Assembly: GCF_000376565.1 (NCBI RefSeq)
Contig: NZ_BARG01000086.1
Location: 1-64,000 of the forward strand
Length of the DNA stretch: 64,000 nucleotides
Direction: 5' to 3'
DNA from: Streptomyces hokutonensis
GTDB taxonomy: Bacteria; Actinomycetota; Actinomycetes; Streptomycetales; Streptomycetaceae
Positions 24,922-34,009 of the stretch are shown piece by piece (within the stretch, counting starts at the first letter, position 1; each line of letters opens with the position of its first letter). The notes beneath the pieces are model-generated. The model searched no databases. It saw only the letters and a program-made list of their open reading frames with translations, and had not been told where the DNA came from. A program made the position numbers and the translations under genes.

Positions 24922-26307
24922 CTAGTTGCCTATGCGCTCACCGGCGTTGCTGGGTTCCGGCTCGTCGACGGCCGGGCTCTCGGCGGGTTTCGGATAGCGG
25001 GGGAGGAAGATCGCCAGGGCGAGGACGATGAGGCTTCCGGCGGTGAGGGCGATGAGGGTCGCGGTGTATCCGCCGGTGCTCTCCGCGACTCCTTCCGCCA
25101 CGACGGGGAAGAGTCCGATGCCGACGAGGCTGACGATGCCGAGGGTGATGCCCTGGATCTGGGCGAAGGCCCGCATGCCGAAGTAACAGCCGACGAAGTA
25201 GGGCCCGGTGGTGGATTCCGCGCCGGTCACGACGCCGAGCAGGGCCATGGTGAGGATCAGGGCCCACATGCCTCCCGTGGCCGCGAAGACCATGAGCATG
25301 CCGAGCACCAGGCACACCATGAAGGGTACGAAGGCGCGCGGGGTGCGCCACCGGTCGAGGGCGATGCCCGCGAAGATCTGTCCGGCGACGGAGGCCACCA
25401 GCATGACCGACACCGACAGCGACACCTCGGTGGCGGAATAGCCCCGGTCGCCGAAGAGGGACACCGCGTTGAGGCGCACGCTCATCGCCACGCCGGCCGC
25501 CACGGTCAGTACCAGCACCATGTACCACCAGGCCCGGGTCCTGAGGGCCCGGCCCAGGGGCAGGCCGGGCAACTCCTTGTGCGCCAGGCGGCTCTTTCCT
25601 GTCTGCGGAAGGGCGTCCCCGCCGGTGAGCGGTGCCGATGCGGGTTCGTACATCAGGAAGTACTGGGCAGGGAAGACGATCAGCAGGACGCATCCGCCGA
25701 TCAGCAGGTAGGTCGTCCGCCAGCCGAAGTGGTCGATGGACAGCTGGCTCAGGGGCGAGAGTGCGGCACCGGCGAGGCTGGAGGTCGCGCCGATGAGCAG
25801 GGAGTAGCCCAGCCCGCGGTGGTGGGGGAACCACTCGGAGACGACCTTGTACACCACGCCGAGGATGGAGGTGTAGCCCAGGGCCGTGCTCACCAGCAGG
25901 ATCGCCGTCAGTTCGACACCGTTCGCGCCCACGAGCGCCACCGCGGCCGTCGAGAGCGCGTAGAGGGCGGTGCCCGGAACGGCGACCGCCCGGGCGCCCC
26001 AGCGGTCGACCAGACGGCCGGCCAGGGGCAGCACGAAGGGGGCGGCCACGGTGGGGATGTTGAAGACGGTCAGCGTTTCCGAGTGGGACCAGCCGAAGTC
26101 CTTCGCGACCGGGTCGATGAGGAAGGTGACGGCGGTGACGAGAGCGGGGGGACTGAAAGCCATGGCGAGCACGCAGGCGATCGCCGCTTTCCAGGCCGGT
26201 GTGGGATAGGCGCGCAGCGCGGACAAGGACTCCCGCAGGGAGACGGTGGCAGGGGCATCCGGCTGGCCGGGTGGAGCGAATTCCGGTGGGGACTGGGGCG
26301 CGGACAT
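24922..26307 (-). CDS. MFS transporter, OFA-like (paralogue 2)
   Basis: 461 aa from ATG 26307 with GAGGAAGG upstream. It has twelve hydrophobic helices, GRLVDRWGARAVAVPG as the loop 2-3 signature and GVVYKVVSEWFPHHRGLGYSL, matching the 17546-19030 carrier in the same place. The central cytoplasmic loop is shorter. Expected role: uptake of an organic acid or aromatic acid. Operator site 5 lies 115 bases upstream (26422-26436), so it belongs to the same TetR regulon as the monooxygenase modules. The TetR regulator on its upstream side is in the same orientation. Confidence 0.87.
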   Translation of the reverse strand: MSAPQSPPEFAPPGQPDAPATVSLRESLSALRAYPTPAWKAAIACVLAMAFSPPALVTAVTFLIDPVAKDFGWSHSETLTVFNIPTVAAPFVLPLAGRLVDRWGARAVAVPGTALYALSTAAVALVGANGVELTAILLVSTALGYTSILGVVYKVVSEWFPHHRGLGYSLLIGATSSLAGAALSPLSQLSIDHFGWRTTYLLIGGCVLLIVFPAQYFLMYEPASAPLTGGDALPQTGKSRLAHKELPGLPLGRALRTRAWWYMVLVLTVAAGVAMSVRLNAVSLFGDRGYSATEVSLSVSVMLVASVAGQIFAGIALDRWRTPRAFVPFMVCLVLGMLMVFAATGGMWALILTMALLGVVTGAESTTGPYFVGCYFGMRAFAQIQGITLGIVSLVGIGLFPVVAEGVAESTGGYTATLIALTAGSLIVLALAIFLPRYPKPAESPAVDEPEPSNAGERIGN

Positions 26308-26421
26308 CGTCGTCCTTCCTCGCGCAAGGAGATGGCGACCGCCGGCTGAGCGGGCGGGGCGGTCTCGTGCGGCCAATGGCTCGCTGAGGCGTCGAGCGCC
26401 GAGCGGCACTCCGATTAGTGC

Positions 26422-26436
26422 ACTGTACGGTTCAGT
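26422..26436. promoter_or_regulatory. TetR-type operator, site 5
   Basis: ACTGTACGGTTCAGT flanked by GC on each side gives a 6-bp-arm palindrome (GCACTG ... CAGTGC). It is the only recognised signal between the MFS paralogue 2 and the second TetR gene. Confidence 0.78.
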
Positions 26437-26592
26437 GCATTCGATCGGTCAAGAGGGCTGCACGAAATCGAGTCGTCTTCGCCGCCCGAAGGGAGGCCGC
26501 AAGGAGGTCGGAGGGTGCGGTGTCCGGCGTCCCTCAGGGGCGCTCGGGAAGGCCGCGGCGCGGGAGGTCCCGTCTCCCGCGCCGCGGCTGCG

Positions 26593-27297
26593 TCAGGAGT
26601 TCGCGCGCGACATCCAGGGGAAGACCTGGCTCATCGCGGAATCGGGTACATCCGGCCGGTCGGCGGCGCTCAGGCCCCGCAGGAAGATGGCCGTCGTCCA
26701 TCGGGCGTACGCCTCGAGGCGGGCCGGGTCGCGGTCGGCGTCCAGATCCAGCAGCGCGTCCATCTGCGGTCCGGCCGCCGTCATGCGTACGAAGAGTCCG
26801 GCGTAGGACTCCGCGTCGGAGAGGGTGTAGCCGTGCTGCCGTGCGTCCTCGCGGAGCGCCACGGCCACCAGATCGACGACATGGGGCACACCGAGAGACC
26901 GAAGTGTGTCGGTCAGCTCGGGGCGGCGGGCCGCCTCGACGGTCAGAACGCGGATGAAGGCCAGGTAGTTCGGGGCGGTCGTGGCCTGGAGGAGCTTCAG
27001 GGCGATGCGTGCCAGTCTCTCCTGGGGGTCGTCGACGGAGTCGAGCATCGTCTGGTCCAGATCGAAGTCGAGGGAGGCTCCGCCGCGGGCGATCACCGCC
27101 CGGAACAGCTCCAGCTTGTCGCCGAAGTGCGCGTAGACGGTGGTCTTCGAGACGCCGGCCTCCGCCGCCACGGCATCCATCGAGGTTTGATCGAAACCGA
27201 GTTCCAGGAACAGCTCGACGGCCGCGTCGAGAATGGATTCCCGCTTGCTCTGCCGCCGACTCGTGCCCGCGCGCTGGGGGCGCTCCTGCTCAGCCAT
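26593..27297 (-). CDS. TetR-family regulator, stand-alone paralogue
   Basis: 234 aa. N-terminal helix-turn-helix at about residues 20-65, TSMDAVAAEAGVSKTTVYAH, nearly the same as in the TetR-IS630 fusion. The recognition helix is almost identical, with AHAGVAKTTVY replaced by AEAGVSKTTVY. The C-terminal domain also aligns throughout (RRPELTDTLRSLGVPHVVDL, AESYAGLFVRM) and ends without extra domains. The gene has paired operator copies upstream (27370-27402), like its paralogue. I infer it represses the ACTG-N7-CAGT regulon, responding to a pathway substrate. The two proteins could compete or form mixed dimers. Confidence 0.9.
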   Translation of the reverse strand: MAEQERPQRAGTSRRQSKRESILDAAVELFLELGFDQTSMDAVAAEAGVSKTTVYAHFGDKLELFRAVIARGGASLDFDLDQTMLDSVDDPQERLARIALKLLQATTAPNYLAFIRVLTVEAARRPELTDTLRSLGVPHVVDLVAVALREDARQHGYTLSDAESYAGLFVRMTAAGPQMDALLDLDADRDPARLEAYARWTTAIFLRGLSAADRPDVPDSAMSQVFPWMSRANS

Positions 27298-27369
27298 CTC
27301 ACTCCTCGCCGAATCCCGGCCCTGGTGGGAGCCGGTACACGTCTCATCACTTGACCTTCAGTGAACCCT

Positions 27370-27402
27370 ACCGTACGGTACAAAGTTACTGAACGGTGCA
27401 GT
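27370..27402. promoter_or_regulatory. Tandem TetR-type operators, site 6
   Basis: ACTGAACGGTGCAGT at 27388-27402 is the better copy. ACCGTACGGTACAAA at 27370-27384 is a degenerate copy at the same spacing as in the other tetR promoter. Both follow a GAACCCTACCGTAC stretch. The rest of 27298-27451 shows no gene. Confidence 0.72.
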
Positions 27403-27451
27403 ACAGGTGTGAGTGGCGACGAAAGACCGCCGGCCCCGGATTCGGGAGCGC

Positions 27452-28144
27452 TCAGGTCCAGTCCTGGCGAGACAGGGCGACGCCGAGGCGGTGTGCGAGG
27501 TCGTCGTACGGAATGCCGAAGGTCTCCAGGACGGTGGCGCCTCCGGGACCGATCTGGAACGTCGCGACGTCGGTGTAGACGCGGTCGACGCAGCCGACGC
27601 CGGTGAGCGGGTAGGTGCACTCCGGGACCAGTTTGGGCGCGCCCTGCTTGGTGAACAGCGTCATCATCACGAACACCCGCTTGGCGCCGATCGCCAGGTC
27701 CATCGCTCCGCCGACGGCCGGGACGGCGTCGGGGGCGCCGGTGTGCCAGTTGGCGAGGTCGCCGGCCGCGGACACCTGGAAGGCGCCCAGTACGCAGATG
27801 TCGAGGTGACCGCCGCGCATCATGGCGAAGGAGTCGGCGTGGTGGAAGTAGGCGGCTCCGGGCAGTTCGGTGACCGGGATCTTGCCCGCGTTGATGAGGT
27901 CGGGATCGATCTGCCCGTCCTGGGCCGCCGGTCCCATGTTGAGCATGCCGTTCTCGGTGTGCAGTACCACCCCCGCCCCGTCCGGAAGGTGGTCGGCCAC
28001 CAGGGTCGGCCGGCCGATGCCCAGGTTGACGTAGGAGCCGTGCGGGATGTCACGCGCCACCCGCGCGGCCATCTCGTGCTCGGTCAGCGGCCCCCGGTCG
28101 AGGTGCTCCACGAGGGGCGGGGGTGAGCTCGTCGGATTCGTCAT
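27452..28144 (-). CDS. pcaJ: 3-oxoadipate CoA-transferase subunit B (probable)
   Basis: 230 aa. SCOT/PcaJ-type beta subunit: YVNLGIGRPTLVADHLP near the N terminus and the catalytic glutamate in HTENGMLNMGP, followed by DLINAGKIPVTELPGAAYF. It overlaps subunit A by 4 bases. The order thiolase-subunit A-subunit B on one strand, and a hydroxyquinol pathway 4 kb to the right, point to 3-oxoadipate as substrate: transfer of CoA from succinyl-CoA. Acetoacetate or another 3-keto acid remains possible from sequence alone. A second, separate pair is at 51418-52817. Confidence 0.82.
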   Translation of the reverse strand: MTNPTSSPPPLVEHLDRGPLTEHEMAARVARDIPHGSYVNLGIGRPTLVADHLPDGAGVVLHTENGMLNMGPAAQDGQIDPDLINAGKIPVTELPGAAYFHHADSFAMMRGGHLDICVLGAFQVSAAGDLANWHTGAPDAVPAVGGAMDLAIGAKRVFVMMTLFTKQGAPKLVPECTYPLTGVGCVDRVYTDVATFQIGPGGATVLETFGIPYDDLAHRLGVALSRQDWT

Positions 28145-28812
28145 GCTGCGGGCACCACCTGTACGACTCGGTCGATGTAGATGCCGGGGGTCACCACGGC
28201 CTCGGGGTCGAGTGCGCCGATATCGACGATCTCGCGCACCTGGGCCACCACCGTGGTCGCCGCCGTGGCCATGACCGGCCCGAAGTTGCGGGCGGTCCTG
28301 CGGTAGACGAGGTTGCCCATCCGGTCGGCCCGGTGGGCGCTGATCAGGGCGACGTCCCCCTTGATCGGGTACTCCAGCACATGCGTCCGGCCCGCTATCT
28401 CCCGGGTCTCCTTGCCCTCGGCGAGCAGGGTGCCGGCTCCGGTGGGGGAGTAGAACGCGCCGATCCCGGCACCGGCCGCGCGCAGCCGCTCGGCGAGCGT
28501 GCCCTGCGGGACCAGCTCCAGTTCGACGCGTCCCTCGCGGTACAGCCGGTCGAAGACCCACGAGTCGGACTGCCGGGGGAAGGAGCACACCATCCGCCGC
28601 ACCCGCCCCTTGTCCAGCAGGGCCGCGAGTCCGGTGTCGCCGTTTCCGGCGTTGTTCGACACCACCGTCAGCCCGGTCGCGCCCTGCCGGACGAGCGCCT
28701 CGATCAGGTCGGCCGGCATGCCGGCCGTGCCGAACCCGCCCACCAGCACGGTCGAGCCGTCCTCGATGCCGGCGACGGCCTCGTCGGGATCCCCGCACGT
28801 CATGACGTTCAC
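28141..28812 (-). CDS. pcaI: 3-oxoadipate CoA-transferase subunit A (probable)
   Basis: 223 aa from GTG 28812, which overlaps the thiolase stop as GTGA; ATG 28803 is an alternative. Alpha-subunit motifs are VLVGGFGTAGMPADLIEAL, VVSNNAGNGDTGLA and the glycine-rich QGTLAERLRAAGAGIGAFY. It forms a heteromeric enzyme with the following subunit B. Translational coupling with both neighbours indicates one operon transcribed leftward from the promoter shared with the divergent LysR gene. Confidence 0.83.
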   Translation of the reverse strand: MNVMTCGDPDEAVAGIEDGSTVLVGGFGTAGMPADLIEALVRQGATGLTVVSNNAGNGDTGLAALLDKGRVRRMVCSFPRQSDSWVFDRLYREGRVELELVPQGTLAERLRAAGAGIGAFYSPTGAGTLLAEGKETREIAGRTHVLEYPIKGDVALISAHRADRMGNLVYRRTARNFGPVMATAATTVVAQVREIVDIGALDPEAVVTPGIYIDRVVQVVPAA

Positions 28813-29999
28813 ACCGCACTCTCCAGGACCACGGCCAACGCCTGTCCGACGCCGATGCAGATCGCGGCGACGCCCCACCGCTGTCCCGACGCGCGCAGAC
28901 GCGCGGCCAGCGTGCCGAGGATCCGGCCGCCCGAGGCCCCGAGCGGATGGCCGACGGCGATGGCGCCCCCCTTGGTGTTGACGATCGCCGGGTCGATCTT
29001 CCAGGCGTCCACGCAGGCCAGCGACTGCACGGCGAAGGCCTCGTTCAGCTCGACCGCCGACACGTCGGCCCAGGAGATCCCGGCCCGCTTCAGCGCCCGC
29101 TCGGCCGCCTCGACCGGCGCGAACCCGAACATCTGCGGGTCGAGCGCCGACACCCCGCGCCCGGCGATGCGGGCCAGCGGCGCGCTGCCGATCCGGGAGG
29201 CCGCCGCTTCCGAGCCGATCAGCACGGCGGACGCGCCGTCGCTGAGCGGCGAGGCGTTGCCCGCCGTGATGCGGCCGTCGGGCCGGAAGGACGGCTTGAG
29301 GCCGGCCAGCTTCTGCGGCGTGGATCCGGGCCTGATCCCCTCGTCACGGGAGAGGACGGCCTCGCCGTCCACCACGACCGGTACCACCAGGTCGTCGTAG
29401 AAGCCCTCCTCCCAGGCGGCGTGCGCGAGGGTGTGGGAGCGGGCGGCGAACTCGTCCTGGCGCTCCCTGGAGATCTCGAACCGGTCGTTGAGCTGCTCGT
29501 TGGCCTCGCCGAGGGAGACGGTCCACTCCTTCGGCATGCGTTCGTTGACCTGTCGCCAGCCCAGGGTGGTCGACAGGGCGGTCACATGGCCCGCGGGGAA
29601 GGCCCGGGACGGCTTGGGCAGCGCCCACGGAGCCCGGGTCATCGACTCCACGCCGCCGGTCAGGACGATGTCGGCGTCGCCGCTCTCCACGGCGCGCGAG
29701 CCGATGATCGCCGCGTCGAGGGAGGAGCCGCAGAGCCGGTTCACGGTCTCCGCCGGCACCGTCGTCGGCAGCCCCGCCAGGAGGACCGCCATCCTGCCGA
29801 CGTTGCGGTTGTCCTCGCCCGCACCGTTGACGTTGCCCCAGACCACGTCATCGAGGGCGGCGGGATCGAGCGTGGGCACCTTGCCCAGCACCGCCGTGAC
29901 CGCCGTTGCGGCGAGGTCGTCGGGCCTGATCTCGGCGAGCGCCCCGCCGTAGCGGCCGAAGGGCGTGCGCACTGCGCTGTAAACGAAGCTGGCAACCAT
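28809..29999 (-). CDS. pcaF: 3-oxoadipyl-CoA thiolase (probable)
   Basis: 396 aa, full thiolase length. Acyl-accepting Cys in VNRLCGSSLDAAI (near residue 89), His in VGHPLGASGGR and the second Cys in AAICIGVGQALA are all present, plus NEAFAVQ. PcaF-type thiolases split 3-oxoadipyl-CoA to succinyl-CoA and acetyl-CoA. The link to CoA-transferase genes supports this over a biosynthetic acetoacetyl-CoA role. It is the first gene of the three-gene operon. Its promoter faces the LysR gene across 84 bases containing a CCAATA-CC-TATTGG dyad. Confidence 0.88.
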   Translation of the reverse strand: MVASFVYSAVRTPFGRYGGALAEIRPDDLAATAVTAVLGKVPTLDPAALDDVVWGNVNGAGEDNRNVGRMAVLLAGLPTTVPAETVNRLCGSSLDAAIIGSRAVESGDADIVLTGGVESMTRAPWALPKPSRAFPAGHVTALSTTLGWRQVNERMPKEWTVSLGEANEQLNDRFEISRERQDEFAARSHTLAHAAWEEGFYDDLVVPVVVDGEAVLSRDEGIRPGSTPQKLAGLKPSFRPDGRITAGNASPLSDGASAVLIGSEAAASRIGSAPLARIAGRGVSALDPQMFGFAPVEAAERALKRAGISWADVSAVELNEAFAVQSLACVDAWKIDPAIVNTKGGAIAVGHPLGASGGRILGTLAARLRASGQRWGVAAICIGVGQALAVVLESAV

Positions 30000-30033
30000 G
30001 GACGCGACGCTAGGTCCCTTCCATTAATCACGT

Positions 30034-30047
30034 CCAATACCTATTGG
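30034..30047. promoter_or_regulatory. Probable LysR operator
   Basis: CCAATA-CC-TATTGG is a perfect dyad in the short, locally AT-rich gap between the divergent thiolase operon and the LysR gene. The position fits a LysR-type activator site controlling both directions. Confidence 0.6.
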
Positions 30048-30083
30048 CGCATGATTTATCACCGAAACAGATAAGCTGCGGTC

Positions 30084-30986
30084 ATGGAGCTCCGCCAGAT
30101 CCGCTACGTCCTGGCACTCGCCGAGGAGTGCCACTTCGGCCGTGCCGCCGAGCGCCTCCACGTGGCCCAGTCCGCCCTCTCCCAGCAGCTGAAGCAGTTG
30201 GAGCGCGAACTGGGCACGACGCTGTTCACCCGGTCGACCAGGCGGGTCGAACTCACCGAGGCCGGCCGTCAGCTGGTCATCTACGGACGGTCGATCGTGG
30301 CCGAGGTCGGACGGGCCGAGGAGCAGATGGCGCTGCTCGCCACCGGCCGGGCGGGGCGGGTGTCCATCGGCTTCGTCGGCACCGCCACGTACGACGTCCT
30401 GCCGCAGATCGCCCGGCGGGTACGGGAGCAGCTCCCGAACGTGGCCCTCGAACTGCACGGCGAACTGCTCAACCCCACGCTGGTCGAAGGCCTCCGCGAG
30501 GGCGTCTACGACCTCGCCCTGCTGCGCTCCGACGCCCTGCCGGACGTCGGCCTGAGCTTCACCGCCCTGCGGTCCGAACGGCTGGTGGCCGCCCTGCCCG
30601 CCGGGCACCGGCTCGCCGACCGGAGCCGGGTCTCCCTCGCGGAACTCGCCGACGAGTCCTTCGTCGTCCACCCTTCCCAGGGCCGGTCCTCCATGCACGG
30701 CCGGGTCCTCGCGGCCTGCGCCCGTGCCGGCTTCGTACCCTCACCGCTGACGGAGGTGGGCGAGACCTCCACCCTGGTCGTCTTCGTCGCGGCCGGCCAC
30801 GGCGTCGCGCTGGTCCCGGAATCGGTACAGAGCCTCCGCCTCGACAGGGTCGTCTACGTCCCGCTCGCCGAGACCGAGACCGTCACCCTCGGGCTCGCAC
30901 GCCGACAACTGCGGAACTCGCGGGCCACCGAACGGATTGCGGCGATGATCGAGCAGCACATGTCGAGCAGTGCCGAACAGCGGTAG
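30084..30986 (+). CDS. LysR-family regulator of the thiolase/CoA-transferase operon
   Basis: 300 aa. The N-terminal winged helix (residues 1-60) reads MELRQIRYVLALAEECHFGR, then SALSQQLKQLERELGTTLF. The effector-binding domain (about 90-295) has the two periplasmic-binding-like subdomains. Its layout is that of LysR proteins such as CatR/PcaQ that sense pathway intermediates. Divergent placement from pcaFIJ-like genes suggests it activates them in response to 3-oxoadipate or a precursor (inference). Confidence 0.9.
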   Translation: MELRQIRYVLALAEECHFGRAAERLHVAQSALSQQLKQLERELGTTLFTRSTRRVELTEAGRQLVIYGRSIVAEVGRAEEQMALLATGRAGRVSIGFVGTATYDVLPQIARRVREQLPNVALELHGELLNPTLVEGLREGVYDLALLRSDALPDVGLSFTALRSERLVAALPAGHRLADRSRVSLAELADESFVVHPSQGRSSMHGRVLAACARAGFVPSPLTEVGETSTLVVFVAAGHGVALVPESVQSLRLDRVVYVPLAETETVTLGLARRQLRNSRATERIAAMIEQHMSSSAEQR

Positions 30987-31139
30987 GCGACACGGCGGGG
31001 GACCGGTGACGGGGAGTCGTTGGGCGCCCTGTGCGCGCCCCGGCGCGCTCGGAGCCGGTGGTGCCGTCTCGACCCTTGGCCTACACGTTCCCCGGACGCA
31101 CACTGTGGTGGTGTTGGTATCGAGCCAGGCAGGTGCAGC

Positions 31140-32087
31140 TTGATCGGCTCCGTCAGGATTCCCCGAGCCCATCGCTTCGCCACCGCGCAGATCGAGCCGG
31201 ACCGTCAGGTGGAGCTCTGGGAGCGGCACAACGCGGAGTCCTTGATCGCCCTCGCCTGCCGACCGCCGGTCGCCGGGTCGTTCTCGGCCGCAGAGGTGAA
31301 CCTCCAGCTCGAGCGGGTCCATCTCGCCCGGGTCCGTGGCACCCGACACGTGGTCGAGCGCTCGTCCGAGCTGGTCGAGGCCAAACCGACCGGGGCGATC
31401 GTCGTCTACATGGCCATCACGGGAGAGGCGGTCTTCGAGCAGAACGGACACCGTCGCGTGCTGCGGCCCGGGCAGCTCCTGGTCTGCGACGCCGACCGCC
31501 CCTTTGTCCGTGGGTTCGGCCACGGGCTGGAGGAACTGGCGGTGAAGGTTCCCCGTGCGGAGTTCTCCGCGCTCACCGGCCTGCCGAGCCTGCCCACCCC
31601 CGTCGTCGTCGACGTGGGCGTCGGCGAGAACCCGCACGGACGGGCCCTGGCCCGGCTCGCGGGACGGGCGGTCCGCCGCGACCGCCCGGTGCCGGCCGAC
31701 GAGCAGGCGATCGTCGAACTCGTGTCGGTGCTCGCCGCCTGTGACCATGTCGGGCTGCCCGTGGCCCACAGGGCGGCGGCCCGGATGTTCATCGAGGAGA
31801 ACTTCACCGACCCGTCGCTCCGCGCGGCCGACATCGCGTCCGCCACCGGGATCAGCGAGCGGCATCTGTCGCGTCTGTTCGCGGCCGCCGGCACCAGCGT
31901 GCCCGCCCACATCCTCTCGCGCCGGCTGGACACGGCGTACAGCATGCTGACCTCCGGCTCCGCGAGCGGCCTGCGCACGTCGGACGTGGCGGCACGGTGC
32001 GGCTTCACGTCGCTCGCGTACTTCTCCCGCACCTTCCACGAGCGGTTCGGCATCACGGCGGGCGAGGTTCGCGCCGGGTCCGTCTGA
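31140..32087 (+). CDS. AraC-family regulator
   Basis: 315 aa from TTG 31140, the first start that gives a family-like N terminus; the frame is open farther upstream but without a recognisable protein. The N-terminal ligand domain (about 1-200) resembles AraC_binding_2 (ITGEAVFEQNGHRRVLRPGQ, LLVCDADRPF). The C-terminal double helix-turn-helix (about 210-310) has LRAADIASATGISERHLSRL and TSDVAARCGFTSLAYFSRTF. It directly precedes the hydroxylase-maleylacetate reductase-hydroxyquinol dioxygenase operon on the same strand, so it is the likely activator. The start is less sure than the gene. Confidence 0.85.
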   Translation: MIGSVRIPRAHRFATAQIEPDRQVELWERHNAESLIALACRPPVAGSFSAAEVNLQLERVHLARVRGTRHVVERSSELVEAKPTGAIVVYMAITGEAVFEQNGHRRVLRPGQLLVCDADRPFVRGFGHGLEELAVKVPRAEFSALTGLPSLPTPVVVDVGVGENPHGRALARLAGRAVRRDRPVPADEQAIVELVSVLAACDHVGLPVAHRAAARMFIEENFTDPSLRAADIASATGISERHLSRLFAAAGTSVPAHILSRRLDTAYSMLTSGSASGLRTSDVAARCGFTSLAYFSRTFHERFGITAGEVRAGSV

Positions 32088-32215
32088 TCGATCCGCGGCG
32101 CGCCATCCTCATTTCCGCCATCTCGGCCCGGATCGTTGGAGCCGCCGGGGTGTGACCGCCGACACTCGACGCACCAGCCCGGTGCCCCTGACCGGGACGA
32201 AGAAAGGTGTGTCAC

Positions 32216-34009
32216 ATGCCCGTGTTCGACGATGGCCAACCCGAGACCCGTCCGCCCGCGTCATCGGTGGTCGAGACCGACGTCCTCATCGTCGGCTCAG
32301 GACCGGCCGGCGCGTCGGCGGCGTTGTTCCTGTCGACCCTGGGCGTCGACAACATGGTGATCACGAAGTACCGGTGGACGGCGAACACCCCGAGGGCCCA
32401 CATCACCAACCAACGGGCGATGGAGATCTTCCGGGACATGGGCATCGAGGACCAGGTCCTCGCCGATTCCACACCCCATCACCTGGTCGGCGACACGGTG
32501 TTCTGCACGTCGATCGCCGGCGAGGAGATCGGGCGCATCCACACCTGGGGGACCCACCCGGCCCGCGAAGCCGACTACCAGTTGGCGTCGCCCTGCCTCG
32601 TGGTGGACATCCCGCAGACCTATCTCGAACCGATCCTGGTCAAGAACGCGACCGTACGTGGCACCCAGACGCGGTTCTCCACGGAGTACGTCTCGCACGT
32701 GCAGGACGCGGACGGCGTGGACGTCCTGGCCCGGGACCGGCTGACCGGGGCGGAGTACACCATCCGGGCCAAGTACCTGATCGGCGCCGACGGTGCCCGC
32801 TCCAAGGTCGCCGCGGACATCGGCCTGCGCTACGAGGGCGCGATGGACATCGCCGGGTCGATGAACATCACGTTCAAGGCCGACATCGAGGCCTACGTCG
32901 GTCACCGGCCGTCGGTCCTCTACTGGGTCATCCAGCCGGGGGCGAACGTCGGAGGCATCGGGGCCGGCCTGGTGCGCATGGTGCGGCCGTGGAACGAGTG
33001 GCTGATCGTCTGGGGCTACGACATCAACGACGAGCCCCCCGTCGTCGACGAGGCCTCCGCGACGCAGATCGTGCGCGACCTCCTCGGCATGCCCGACATC
33101 GACGTCGAGATCACCGGCACCAGCCTGTGGGGCAACAACGAGATGTACGCCGAGCACCTCCAGAAGGGCCGCGTCTTCTGTGCCGGGGACGCGATCCACC
33201 GGCACCCGCCGAGCAACGGTCTGGGCTCCAACACCTCGATCCAGGACTCCTACAACCTGGCCTGGAAGCTCGCCCTCGTGCTGCGCGGCCAGGCCGACCC
33301 GAGCCTGCTCGACACCTACTCGGCCGAGCGGGCGCCGGTGGCCGAGCGCATCGTCCGGCGGGCGAACCGGTCCAGCCGTGAGTTCGTGCAGTTCTTCGAG
33401 GTGCTCGGACTGCTCGACGCCACGACCGAGGACGAGATGGTCGCGGCGATCGAGGAGCGGAAGGCCAACACGCCCGAGGGCGCGGCCAAGCGCGCCGCCC
33501 TGGTCGACGCGATGGAGCTGAAGAACTACGAGTTCAACGCCCACGGAGTGGACCTCGGACAGCACTACGAGTCGGCCGCGGTCGTCTCCGACGGATCCTC
33601 GCTGCCCGAGCCCAGTCGCGATCCCGACCTGTACTACGAGATGTCCACCGTGCCCGGCGCGCACCTGCCGCACGCCTGGGTCGGCGACACCATGGAGCGG
33701 AAGGCGATGATGGACCTCGCCCCCTACGACCGGTTCACCCTCGTCACCGGCATCGCCGGCGAAGCCTGGGCCTCGGTGGCCGAAAAGGTCCAGCACGAAC
33801 TCCGGATTCCGCTGGAGACCGTCGTCATCGGGCCAGGTCAGGAGGTCACGGACCTCTACTACGACTGGGCGAAGCTGCGCGAGGTCGCCGAGAGCGGCGC
33901 CCTACTGGTGCGACCCGACAAGCACATCGCCTGGCGCTCGATGACGATGCCCGATGATCCCGAGGGTGCTCTGCGCACGGCGCTGCTCCAGATTCTGGGG
34001 AGGGCGTGA
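32216..34009 (+). CDS. FAD-dependent phenol hydroxylase, TfdB-like
   Basis: 597 aa from ATG 32216 (AAAGG eight bases before); GTG 32207 is less well placed. It is a group A flavoprotein monooxygenase: VLIVGSGPAGASAALFL (FAD dinucleotide motif), DGARSKV (DG motif), and FCAGDAIHRHPPSNGLGSN (GD motif). The length and the HPP-x-x-x-G-x-N signature match the 2,4-dichlorophenol 6-monooxygenase/resorcinol hydroxylase group, with a C-terminal thioredoxin-like domain. It is first in an operon ending with hydroxyquinol dioxygenase, so the likely reaction is NAD(P)H-dependent hydroxylation of resorcinol or a related phenol to hydroxyquinol. Confidence 0.87.
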   Translation: MPVFDDGQPETRPPASSVVETDVLIVGSGPAGASAALFLSTLGVDNMVITKYRWTANTPRAHITNQRAMEIFRDMGIEDQVLADSTPHHLVGDTVFCTSIAGEEIGRIHTWGTHPAREADYQLASPCLVVDIPQTYLEPILVKNATVRGTQTRFSTEYVSHVQDADGVDVLARDRLTGAEYTIRAKYLIGADGARSKVAADIGLRYEGAMDIAGSMNITFKADIEAYVGHRPSVLYWVIQPGANVGGIGAGLVRMVRPWNEWLIVWGYDINDEPPVVDEASATQIVRDLLGMPDIDVEITGTSLWGNNEMYAEHLQKGRVFCAGDAIHRHPPSNGLGSNTSIQDSYNLAWKLALVLRGQADPSLLDTYSAERAPVAERIVRRANRSSREFVQFFEVLGLLDATTEDEMVAAIEERKANTPEGAAKRAALVDAMELKNYEFNAHGVDLGQHYESAAVVSDGSSLPEPSRDPDLYYEMSTVPGAHLPHAWVGDTMERKAMMDLAPYDRFTLVTGIAGEAWASVAEKVQHELRIPLETVVIGPGQEVTDLYYDWAKLREVAESGALLVRPDKHIAWRSMTMPDDPEGALRTALLQILGRA

